A stretch of 7,631 nucleotides of DNA, from NCBI GenBank assembly GCA_036160575.1, contig JAYYDT010000062.1:1-7631 (forward strand). Direction: 5' to 3'. The notes beneath the pieces were generated by a model. It did not search any database. It was not told the DNA's origin and saw only the letters and a list, made by a program, of their open reading frames with translations. This document shows, piece after piece, positions 1-6,254 of this stretch. The position numbers and the translations under genes are program-made. Each line of letters begins with the position of its first letter. The stretch's first letter is position 1. The stretch is from TMED26 sp002694075 (GTDB taxonomy: Bacteria > Pseudomonadota > Alphaproteobacteria > Thalassobaculales > Thalassobaculaceae).

Positions 1-287
1 GACCGGACTTAGCTATAGCTCTACCTGACCAACTCAGATGGACTCAGTAACTCTCCTAGGAGCTCCTAATGTGTTGACGGTGATTTCGACTAAGTGCCGG
101 TGATCAGATCAACCCTTACCCCCACCTAGGCTATGGCTACCGCCCTGGGGCTTAGCTAGAAAGCATCTGTGATCGACTGATTAAATCAGGGTCAGCCAGG
201 TGATGTACAAACTGATGTAAAAAACTTACCTATCGATCCAACCAGGCTACTGGTTAACCTGTTGATATCGCTTAGACGCGACGGGTG

Positions 288-330
288 ATGGTGCTTTTAC
301 AAGGGAATGAACCCAGCCCCTGGGCACCAT
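288..330. repeat. Nested inverted repeat (possible RNA hairpin)
   Basis: ATGGTGC at 288-294 is the exact reverse complement of GCACCAT at 324-330. Between them CCCAG (312-316) can pair with CTGGG (320-324) around a three-base loop; the two stems share base 324, so both cannot form in full. The flank TTAATTC is not a clear U-tract, so this is a poor intrinsic terminator. No function is assigned. Confidence 0.3.
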
Positions 331-470
331 TTAATTCATTAACGCACTGTAATGGCGGCGCTTTGTCACCTGCTTGGGGTCAGGGGCGCAACTATGGTCG
401 TGGTTCGGAGCCCCGCGTACGCGCGTGTCGAGCGCACGTGTCTAAAGCGCGGTGTCCATTACGATAATCG

Positions 471-482
471 GCGGGCGCCCGC
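471..482 (-). terminator. Weak candidate terminator or palindrome after the GT9-like gene
   Basis: GCGGGCGCCCGC is a perfect 12-base palindrome about 35 bases past the stop codon of the minus-strand gene. On that strand it is followed by CGATTATCG rather than a run of T, so it does not fit a classic rho-independent terminator well. Position is the main argument. Confidence 0.2.
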
Positions 483-517
483 GCTGTCGCAATGGAGAGG
501 GGGGTAATCCCAAGTGA

Positions 518-2218
518 CTAACGTGCATTGCGAAGTTGGCGTTTCAGATCGGCTCCGACCCGGCGCAAAACATGCCGCCAGTCCCCGGGGCGCGTTTGGC
601 GATAGATGCGCATATTCGCGAACCAGGGGCTGTCCTGCCGAGTGGCAAGCCATCGCCAATCAGGGCGGTATGGTAACAACAACCAGGTCCGCTGGCCCAT
701 TGCCCCGCTGAGATGTGCGACGCTTGTGTCGACGGTGATAACCAAATTGAGATGGCAGACCAATGCGGCGGTTTCGTCGAAATTTACCAATTGCGGGCCA
801 AAGTCTTTAATCGCCGCGGGTGCCGCTTTGATCCGTTCGCCGGGTTGAAATCCTTGTTGTAAGCTCACGTAAGTGAACCCGGGCGGGAGGTGACGCACAA
901 GCGTGGTGAGGGATATGCTGCGGTCGCTGTCGTTTACGTGGTAGCTGGCTCCACGCCAAACTAAACCGACCAGCGGCATTTTGGGTTTAGCCGTTTTTCG
1001 AATGGTTTGTTTTTTCCCTTCCTTAACCACACGTTTATACCACGACCGGGCCCGCCGCCGATCAGCGGTCAGGTACCCTTCGGCGAGCGGCAGGGTTTCC
1101 ACCGTGGTGCCTAGCAGCAGAGGGGCCGACATCATCTGGCATTCATAATCATGAGGCGGTAGCGGCGACCCAATCGGCACGCAGGCGTCAATGCCAGGGA
1201 CCCGACGTAAAAGTGTTACCAACTCGATGGGCACTTCGACAATCACGCGGCCGCAATGCTTTGCTAACTGCTGAGCGAAACGAGCGAATTGGATGGTATC
1301 TCCAAACCCCTGTTCCGCGCGCAGCAAAACGGTCTTCCCGTTTACTTGAGCAAGATGGGTCGCGGGCGGGCGCATGGCCGGTCGTTTGGGCGGCATGGTT
1401 TCAAGTTCCCAACGCGCCTCATAAAGTGGCCAGGCGGAGGACCAACAGCCAGCCGTCAAATAGCTTAGACTGGCGCCAAATTTAATCCTTCCGTCATGGG
1501 GCGCTATCACCATGGCCCTATCGTATGTGCTCATCGCCAACCGTAGCTGCATCAATCCTAAAGCTGACATTCCCAAAGCATGGTAGGCGGCGACTTGGCC
1601 CGGATGAGCGAGGGTCATGCACTGAAAAAAATAATGGGCGGCCTTGGTCTGTCCTTGCTGAAGGCTCACTGAAGCCAAGTTGTTCAATAACGAGGGGTCG
1701 GCACAGCCTGACATAAGAGCGCGCCTCAACGTCAACAGCGCGGTATCCAAATTTTGGGCCGTCCGCAGCCAGCGGGCATATGCGAAGAGGGCCGCTGAAT
1801 TATCGGGTGCGAGAGCAATAGCGCGTTTCGCGTGCGCCGCGCCGTGGTCGGAAACTTTGGACATTTGGATATAGCCCGGGGCGAAATCTGGCGCGCAAAT
1901 AAGCGTACGACGTAAATACAAAAGTGCTAAATCAGGCCGGTCCTCGGTTGCGGATAAATGGCTAAGTTCGCTATAGCCGACCCCATTTGGCGCTCGCAGA
2001 ACCAATTGACGGTGGCAGTGCTCGGCCTTGTGATTGTGACCCAAAGCGGTCAATACCGACGCGTAGACTTTGCGCACCTCGTCAGCATCTGGCTTTAATT
2101 CCAACGCTTTCGCCAGCGCCTGAGCCGCTTCCGTTGTTTTTTTGGATTTGTGAAGGGATAGCCCGTGCTGGACGAGACGCCAGAATCGAAGCTCTGAAAT
2201 GTTGATCGAGTCGTTCAT
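518..2218 (-). CDS. TPR protein with glycosyltransferase family 9-like domain
   Basis: The 566-residue protein has degenerate tetratricopeptide-like helical repeats over roughly residues 10-270, with phrases such as EAAQALAKALELKPD and LLNNLASVSLQQGQ. The C-terminal half resembles the heptosyltransferase/GT9-like domain of TPR fusion proteins: EQGFGDTIQFARF at about 302-314, GLVWRGASYHVNDSDRSI from about 418, and VDTSVAHLSGAMG at about 496-508, followed by a PDWRW..R.DSPW block. Family members are thought to move sugars from nucleotide donors onto surface glycans or proteins; donor and acceptor here cannot be read. A basic linker lies near 396-415. No signal peptide or membrane segment is evident, so it is probably cytoplasmic. 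I chose ATG at 2218; an in-frame GTG at 2227 would add three residues, and neither start has a good ribosome binding site. It is divergent from the sulfotransferase-like gene. Confidence 0.85.
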   Translation of the reverse strand: MNDSINISELRFWRLVQHGLSLHKSKKTTEAAQALAKALELKPDADEVRKVYASVLTALGHNHKAEHCHRQLVLRAPNGVGYSELSHLSATEDRPDLALLYLRRTLICAPDFAPGYIQMSKVSDHGAAHAKRAIALAPDNSAALFAYARWLRTAQNLDTALLTLRRALMSGCADPSLLNNLASVSLQQGQTKAAHYFFQCMTLAHPGQVAAYHALGMSALGLMQLRLAMSTYDRAMVIAPHDGRIKFGASLSYLTAGCWSSAWPLYEARWELETMPPKRPAMRPPATHLAQVNGKTVLLRAEQGFGDTIQFARFAQQLAKHCGRVIVEVPIELVTLLRRVPGIDACVPIGSPLPPHDYECQMMSAPLLLGTTVETLPLAEGYLTADRRRARSWYKRVVKEGKKQTIRKTAKPKMPLVGLVWRGASYHVNDSDRSISLTTLVRHLPPGFTYVSLQQGFQPGERIKAAPAAIKDFGPQLVNFDETAALVCHLNLVITVDTSVAHLSGAMGQRTWLLLPYRPDWRWLATRQDSPWFANMRIYRQTRPGDWRHVLRRVGADLKRQLRNAR

Positions 2219-2474
2219 ATTTTGCACATCAGGCGCGACGGATTGAGTGGCGCATCAACATCGGAGTCGTTCCACGTAAATTTATCTTGGAAAACTAAGC
2301 AAAGATTTTAGTCTTAATCAGCAATATACGTCCCTTTTCTTTTACCCAAGGTGCTCAAAGTGCACGTCGCCCACAATTTATACCGAGATGAGAAGACTTT
2401 TTTCATTAGGTAATTATCTCAGCCTACCCAAGTTGAGCCCGAGCCTGTAAACTATCTCACAGACCCTACTGACA

Positions 2475-2507
2475 TTCAAATAAAATTACTTTCAATCTAA
2501 TATTGAA
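2475..2507 (+). promoter_or_regulatory. Possible promoter with overlapping inverted repeat
   Basis: TTCAAT (2491-2496) and ATTGAA (2502-2507) form a perfect inverted repeat with a five-base spacer. A weak sigma70-like pair, TTCAAA at 2475-2480 and TAATAT at 2498-2503, has a 17-base spacer, so the repeat would cover the -10. It could be an operator for the sulfotransferase-like gene. In such AT-rich DNA a repeat of this size may also be chance. Confidence 0.3.
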
Positions 2508-2585
2508 GCGGTTTTTACTATGGGAAGGGAATGTTCGCGACTTTGAAATCTATCCTCAAGTCTGCATGCATGGAGAAGAGCCTCT

Positions 2586-2616
2586 CAAACGGCCGCGGCT
2601 TGGGCCGGCTGGTTTG
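2586..2616 (+). other. Possible leader hairpin before the sulfotransferase-like gene
   Basis: CGGCC (2590-2594) pairs with GGCCG (2603-2607), and the flanking CAAA (2586-2589) can pair with TTTG (2613-2616) across an asymmetric bulge. It ends 38 bases before the ATG at 2655. No T-run follows, so it is not a typical terminator. It may be an RNA structure in the leader. Confidence 0.25.
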
Positions 2617-2654
2617 CGCGTGACAGGCTACCGCTTATCACTTAGAGAAAAATC

Positions 2655-3512
2655 ATGTCGATTAGATTATTTATTCATGCGGGGACGCATAAAACGGCAA
2701 CGACGGCATTCCAAGGCGTCTGTTTCGAAAATAGAGAGTTGCTTGCGACTTGGGGGGTTATTTATCCATTTGCCCGACAGCACAGCGAATTAGCCCATCA
2801 GTTACAGCGCGGCGAACTCAATAATTTGCGCTGTTTGTTGGATCTTATTCGCAAAAAGTTTGATGATGACACCACCCTGCTTTTGAGCGGTGAAGATTTT
2901 GAGAACGTATTAGTTGACGACGAAATGGCGATAACCCTCGAAAACGAGGTGGCCAAAAGGGGTTTCGCGCCGGTCGAGTGGTATTTCGTGTTTCGCAATC
3001 AAGTCGACTACTTTCATTCGATCTATGCCCAATTATGTAAACAGGGCGTGGTTCTGGACAGGCGAAAAATCCTTTCCGAAATTGTCGACAAAGGCCATTT
3101 CAGCGTCTCGCACTGGGACTTTGACTATAATTTCGCGTTTGATTACGACCGTTACGTCGAAGATTTCGCGACCACTCGACCGGACCGCGTCTACGCGGAA
3201 CGTTTTGATAGCTTTCGCTCGCCGTTCGTCGGCGCGCCGCTTTTTCAGCGGCTCGGGATCGGCGAAGCGCAGTTGGCGCATTTGCAAGCGCGCGCGGTGG
3301 CCGTTGGCGCACCCAACCAACGCGCTGATCCAGTTGAGGTGGAGGCCAAATATTGTTTTAACGAACTGGGGATCAAGAACGACGCGGACATGGAGGCAAA
3401 GCGTATTGCGTTTCAGCGGTTGCTGGCCACGCGGCTCAAAAACCTCAGGAAAGACATGGCGCGCGCCGAAACCGAATTAGCGGCAAAGTTTAAAGACACA
3501 GCCTTTTTTTGA
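2655..3512 (+). CDS. Sulfotransferase-like protein
   Basis: The 285-residue protein opens with HAGTHKTATTAFQ (residues 8-20), the form of the 5'-phosphosulfate-binding loop of PAPS-dependent sulfotransferases. FRNQVDYFHSIYAQ (113-126) matches the 3'-phosphate-binding segment with its Arg (114) and Ser (122). SGEDFEN near 78-84 is also typical of the bacterial family. The expected reaction is transfer of sulfate from PAPS to a hydroxyl or amine, often on a polysaccharide; the acceptor is unknown. There is no signal peptide, so it is probably cytoplasmic. The start at 2655 leaves the binding loop close to the N-terminus, as usual; upstream there is only a weak AGAGA. Base composition changes inside the gene, from about 40-45 % G+C in the first 500 bases to about 65 % after 3180. 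It lies divergent from the GT9-like gene, suggesting a shared glycan role. Confidence 0.8.
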   Translation: MSIRLFIHAGTHKTATTAFQGVCFENRELLATWGVIYPFARQHSELAHQLQRGELNNLRCLLDLIRKKFDDDTTLLLSGEDFENVLVDDEMAITLENEVAKRGFAPVEWYFVFRNQVDYFHSIYAQLCKQGVVLDRRKILSEIVDKGHFSVSHWDFDYNFAFDYDRYVEDFATTRPDRVYAERFDSFRSPFVGAPLFQRLGIGEAQLAHLQARAVAVGAPNQRADPVEVEAKYCFNELGIKNDADMEAKRIAFQRLLATRLKNLRKDMARAETELAAKFKDTAFF

Positions 3513-3811
3513 CCTCGGACGCGGGTTATCGCCGATGCTCTCAGGTCAGCACGGCGCGCGCCTTGGCGGCCTGTTTTGGCGACCCCTCTTGGCGGCTCCC
3601 GTCACCACATGAGAGGGGCGAAACGCTACCCGGTCCCACGGTAACGGTCGGTGTGCTCCCCCGCGCGGCGGGAAACGCCAACATTGGGGAAAACCGCCGG
3701 CGCGTCGGTTTCTCGCTGGTTTTGTAGGCTTTATGGCCTAAGTTAATGTAACTTTGTATCACTTCGTCGGGCGATTTGATTTTCGCGCGGCCGGGTGGCA
3801 GGAGACGAAAG
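3513..3811. promoter_or_regulatory. Intergenic region before zur, with inverted repeats
   Basis: No gene is supported in these 299 bases. CCCCTCT (3583-3589) pairs with AGAGGGG (3612-3618) over a 22-base loop, and AAACCG (3691-3696) pairs with CGGTTT (3706-3711). Either could help end transcription from the sulfotransferase-like gene, but neither is followed by a clear T-run. TAGGC (3725-3729) and GCCTA (3736-3740) form a small hairpin just before the candidate Zur operator. Confidence 0.4.
3722..3754 (+). promoter_or_regulatory. Candidate zur promoter with 15-base palindromic operator
   Basis: AAGTTA (3740-3745) and TAACTT (3749-3754) form a perfect inverted repeat around ATG. A plausible promoter is TTGTAG (3722-3727) and TAATGT (3744-3749) with a 16-base spacer, so the palindrome would overlap the -10, the place for a repressor. 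Known proteobacterial Zur boxes contain GTTA and TAAC arms, as here, but usually with a wider centre than three bases. The match is therefore suggestive, not firm. Autorepression by Zur is inference. Confidence 0.4.
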
Positions 3812-4216
3812 ATGGCTGAGAGCTCCAAACGCAAGACCCATGCGGAGCGGGTGTTCGAGCATTTGCGGCACCAGACCAAAGCTTTGTCGGCCTATCAAAT
3901 TCTCGACGATCTTCGAGACCAGGGGGTGACGGCGGCGACGACCGTTTATCGCGCCCTTGATCAACTGGTGGCGTCCGGGCGCGTTCACCGGATCGAGTCC
4001 CTCAACGCCTTCACCGTGTGTGCCGACCCGCGCCATACCGAGACACCGGTGTTCGAAATTTGTAAAGAGTGCGGTGACGTAACCGAGCGTGTCGGCACCG
4101 GTCTCACCGAGAATATTGCAAGCCTCTCTCGCCGCTCGGGTTTCCAGCCCGAGCATTCCGTCATTGAAATCCGCGGCCGTTGCGGCGCATGCCGGGCGGA
4201 TGCGCAACCCGTTTGA
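3812..4216 (+). CDS. zur: Fur-family transcriptional regulator, probably zinc uptake regulator Zur
   Basis: The 134-residue protein has the usual Fur-family length. The winged-helix DNA-binding part covers about residues 10-70 and includes TTVYRALDQLVASG. HRIESLNAFTVC (59-70) is the Zur/Fur hinge. Structural zinc would be held by C84 and C87 (CKEC) and by C124 and C127 (CGAC). From memory of E. coli Zur, H59, C70, H75 and E92 are plausible regulatory zinc ligands. With zinc bound, Zur represses zinc-acquisition genes. I chose ATG 3812 because AGGAG (3800-3804) sits seven bases upstream; the longer frame from 3776 would add 12 basic residues with no support. A COG0523 GTPase gene follows 11 bases after the stop, which favours Zur over Fur or PerR. 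No znuABC genes are in the window. Confidence 0.87.
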   Translation: MAESSKRKTHAERVFEHLRHQTKALSAYQILDDLRDQGVTAATTVYRALDQLVASGRVHRIESLNAFTVCADPRHTETPVFEICKECGDVTERVGTGLTENIASLSRRSGFQPEHSVIEIRGRCGACRADAQPV

Positions 4217-4227
4217 AGGGAACGAAG

Positions 4228-5196
4228 ATGGAGCAGATTTCCCAAATTCCCGTGACCGTGCTGACCGGCTTTCTCGGCGCCGGCAAGACCACACTTTTAA
4301 ACCGGATTCTGACCGAACAGCATGGCAACCGCTATGCCGTGATCGTCAACGAATTCGGCGAGGAAGGAATCGACAACGACTTGGTGGTGGATGCCGACGA
4401 AGAAGTGTTCGAAATGAACAATGGCTGCATCTGCTGCACCGTTCGGGGCGATCTGATCCGCATTCTCGGTGGGTTGATGAAACGCGCCGATAAATTCGAT
4501 GCGATCATCGTCGAGACCACCGGCCTCGCCGACCCGGCGCCCGTGGCGCAGACTTTTTTCGTCGATCAAGACGTGGCCGATCGGACGCGTCTCGACGCCA
4601 TTGTGACGGTCGCCGACGCCGTTCATTTGGACAACCAACTGGGCGAGCATCACGAGGCTGAAGAACAGATCGCCTTTGCCGACATCGTCCTGTTGAACAA
4701 GACCGATCTTGTTGAAGTGGAGGGTCTTGGCCGGGTTGAGGACCGCATCCGCCGGATCAACCCTTATACCAAAATCATTCGCACGGAACACTGCGCGGCG
4801 AACCTCGACGAAGTGCTTGGGCTGAAGGCTTTCAGTCTCGACCGCGTGCTCGAGGTTGAGCCCGACTTTCTCACATCCGACCACGATCACGAGCACGACG
4901 ACGACGTCAAAAGCATCTCGCTGGTCGCCGATGCGCCGCTCGACCTTGACAAGTTCCAGACTTGGTTTGGGCAACTTCTCCAGACCCGCGGGCAGGACAT
5001 CTTGCGTTCCAAAGGCATTCTCGACTTCAAAGGCGAGGACGACCGTTATGTCTTTCAGGGCGTGCACATGTTGATGGATGGCGCTCCCATGGGGGCCTGG
5101 CCGGAGGGTTCCCGACAATCCCGCCTGGTCTTTATCGGGCGCGATCTCGACACCATGGGTCTCGAGGACGGTTTCGCCGCATGCCGGGCGGCATGA
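4228..5196 (+). CDS. COG0523/CobW-family GTPase, probable zinc metallochaperone
   Basis: The 322-residue protein carries GFLGAGKTT (14-22, Walker A), the family hallmark CICC (67-70, CxCC metal site), ETTGLADP (96-103) and NKTD (157-160, guanine specificity). An acidic and His-rich stretch, DHDHEHDDD (218-226), is a likely metal-binding linker before the CobW C-terminal domain (about 228-310; FQGVHMLMD, SRLVFIGRD). COG0523 proteins couple GTP hydrolysis to metal delivery. Members under Zur control (ZigA and ZNG1 types) serve zinc enzymes during zinc starvation, so that role is favoured over cobalamin synthesis, of which no other gene is present. ATG 4228 is chosen because AAGGG (4216-4220) lies seven bases upstream. 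Its stop overlaps the next start as ATGA. It is cytoplasmic. Confidence 0.9.
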   Translation: MEQISQIPVTVLTGFLGAGKTTLLNRILTEQHGNRYAVIVNEFGEEGIDNDLVVDADEEVFEMNNGCICCTVRGDLIRILGGLMKRADKFDAIIVETTGLADPAPVAQTFFVDQDVADRTRLDAIVTVADAVHLDNQLGEHHEAEEQIAFADIVLLNKTDLVEVEGLGRVEDRIRRINPYTKIIRTEHCAANLDEVLGLKAFSLDRVLEVEPDFLTSDHDHEHDDDVKSISLVADAPLDLDKFQTWFGQLLQTRGQDILRSKGILDFKGEDDRYVFQGVHMLMDGAPMGAWPEGSRQSRLVFIGRDLDTMGLEDGFAACRAA

Positions 5197-6254
5197 CGGC
5201 GGCGGCCACCCGCCATAGCCTGCAACGCCAGGGCATCGCCAAGACCGAGCTTGAGCGGCAAGCTCTGACCCTTGATATGGGCGCCCCGGTAACCGCCGCC
5301 CTTTCGATTGGCGGGTGTGTGGCGGCGGGCTTTGGGGACGGTGTGGTCAGGTTTTTTAGTCCCGACGCGGCGCCGATAGCGGTCGCGGCCCATCGGGGCG
5401 CGGTCCTGTGTCTCGCCGCCGACGGGACATCGGGCGCCGTCCTCACCGGGGGCGACGATGGCAGGTTTTTGCGCGTATCCTCCGATGGGTCTATCGAAGA
5501 GCTGGCGAGTTTTGGCACACGATGGGTCGACTGCGTCGCCGCCGGACCCGATCACTACGCCTGTTCGTCGGGTCGCACCGCTCATGTTTGGCGGGCCGGC
5601 TATCCGGCGGCGAAAGTGTTCGAGCATCCAAGCACGGTCGGCGGTCTCGCCTTCGATATGAAGGCCCAGCGTTTGGCTGTCGCGCATTATGGTGGGGCCA
5701 CGGTTTGGAAACGCGGTGAGCGTCGATGGAAATCGTCAAAACTTATTTGGAAAGGCTCGCATGGCGCGGTGGGGTTTAGCCCGGACGGAAAGTACCTTGT
5801 CACGGCGATGCAGGAAAACGCGTTACACGGCTGGCGTTTGCGCGACAAGGCCAATATGCGTATGTCGGGCTACCCCGCCAAGGTGAAATGTTTCACCTGG
5901 GTCGGCAGCGCGCCACACCTGGCCACATCCGGTGCGGACCAAGCGGTCTGCTGGCCCTTTGACGGTAAAGACGGACCGATGGGGCGCTCGCCGGATACCT
6001 GCGCCTTTGGCGGTGACCAGCTTTGCACGGCGGTTACCGGGTTGGTCGGGCATAACGGCGTTTTTGCCGGTTTCGCCGATGGCCGGGTGATCGCGGGACG
6101 TCTGTCGACCGATGACACGGTGACCGATTTGGTCGTCAAGGGGTCCAGCGGGATACCGGTCACCGCTTTGGCGCTCACCCACGAGGGCTGGCTTTTCGTC
6201 GGTGAGGCGATGGGCCGTGTTCTGTGGTGCCGGCTTGGCGGAGACCACGCGTGA
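5193..6254 (+). CDS. WD40-type beta-propeller protein of the Zur/CobW operon
   Basis: The 353-residue protein is built from repeated beta-propeller strands, with recognisable blades such as VLTGGDDGRFLRVSSDGS (about 83-100), VGFSPDGKYLVTA (193-205), HLATSGADQAVCWPFDG (242-258) and GVFAGFADGRVIAG (289-302). It is probably a single propeller of about seven blades. There is no signal peptide, so it should be cytoplasmic. Nine cysteines (42, 73, 114, 124, 233, 253, 270, 278, 346) are spread through the blades. WD40 proteins are mostly binding scaffolds, so a partner or client of the GTPase is a reasonable guess, but no activity is known to me. I chose ATG 5193, which overlaps the CobW stop as ATGA. 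An in-frame ATG at 5181 adds four residues and has GAGGA 12 bases upstream, so it remains possible. It overlaps the next gene by four bases. Confidence 0.85.
   Translation: MTAAATRHSLQRQGIAKTELERQALTLDMGAPVTAALSIGGCVAAGFGDGVVRFFSPDAAPIAVAAHRGAVLCLAADGTSGAVLTGGDDGRFLRVSSDGSIEELASFGTRWVDCVAAGPDHYACSSGRTAHVWRAGYPAAKVFEHPSTVGGLAFDMKAQRLAVAHYGGATVWKRGERRWKSSKLIWKGSHGAVGFSPDGKYLVTAMQENALHGWRLRDKANMRMSGYPAKVKCFTWVGSAPHLATSGADQAVCWPFDGKDGPMGRSPDTCAFGGDQLCTAVTGLVGHNGVFAGFADGRVIAGRLSTDDTVTDLVVKGSSGIPVTALALTHEGWLFVGEAMGRVLWCRLGGDHA

Larger units (their letters stand above)
1..517. other. Gene-less, stop-rich region left of the glycosyltransferase gene
   Basis: I see no convincing gene here. Stops are frequent in all frames, and the only ATG reading frame (285-467, 60 codons) has no family resemblance and no ribosome binding site. 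The stretch is rich in short perfect palindromes: AGCTATAGCT at 11-20, CTCCTAGGAG at 53-62 overlapping AGGAGCTCCT at 58-67, CGCGTACGCG at 414-423 and GCGGGCGCCCGC at 471-482. CTTAGCTA occurs at 8-15 and 151-158, CGGTGAT at 78-84 and 98-104, and TGATGTA at 201-207 and 213-219. It may be a decayed intergenic segment or the remnant of a mobile-element end, but no transposase is visible. Confidence 0.5.
2219..2654. promoter_or_regulatory. AT-rich divergent intergenic region
   Basis: These 436 bases separate two divergent genes and should carry both promoters. The block 2281-2340 is only about 30 % G+C by count. A frame with a TTG start at 2503 runs into the sulfotransferase gene in another register; it has no family resemblance and I do not call it. 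Two inverted repeats are listed separately. The right-hand part (about 2580-2620) becomes GC-rich. Confidence 0.5.

Noticed and set aside
285..467. 60-codon plus-strand frame in the left region
   Set aside because: It has low-information composition, no ribosome binding site and no resemblance to a known family.
2503..2793. 96-codon frame with a TTG start before and into the sulfotransferase-like gene
   Set aside because: It has no ribosome binding site or recognisable domain, and its second half overlaps the conserved binding loop of the real gene in another frame.
3509..3879. Small frames on both strands between the sulfotransferase-like gene and zur
   Set aside because: They lack motifs and start signals, and the region reads better as intergenic with inverted repeats and the zur promoter.
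4297..5118. 273-codon open frame on the minus strand
   Set aside because: It lies wholly antisense to the CobW-family gene, whose motifs are unmistakable. Its sequence has no family character and it arises from GC-rich codon bias.
4962..5192. N-terminal extension of the WD40 frame over the CobW gene
   Set aside because: The frame is open, but 77 extra residues would overlap the conserved CobW C-terminal domain and do not resemble propeller sequence.
5055..5687. 210-codon minus-strand frame, with similar ones at 5870-6595 and 3743-4294
   Set aside because: They are antisense to WD40, CobW and zur genes and show no motifs or ribosome binding sites.
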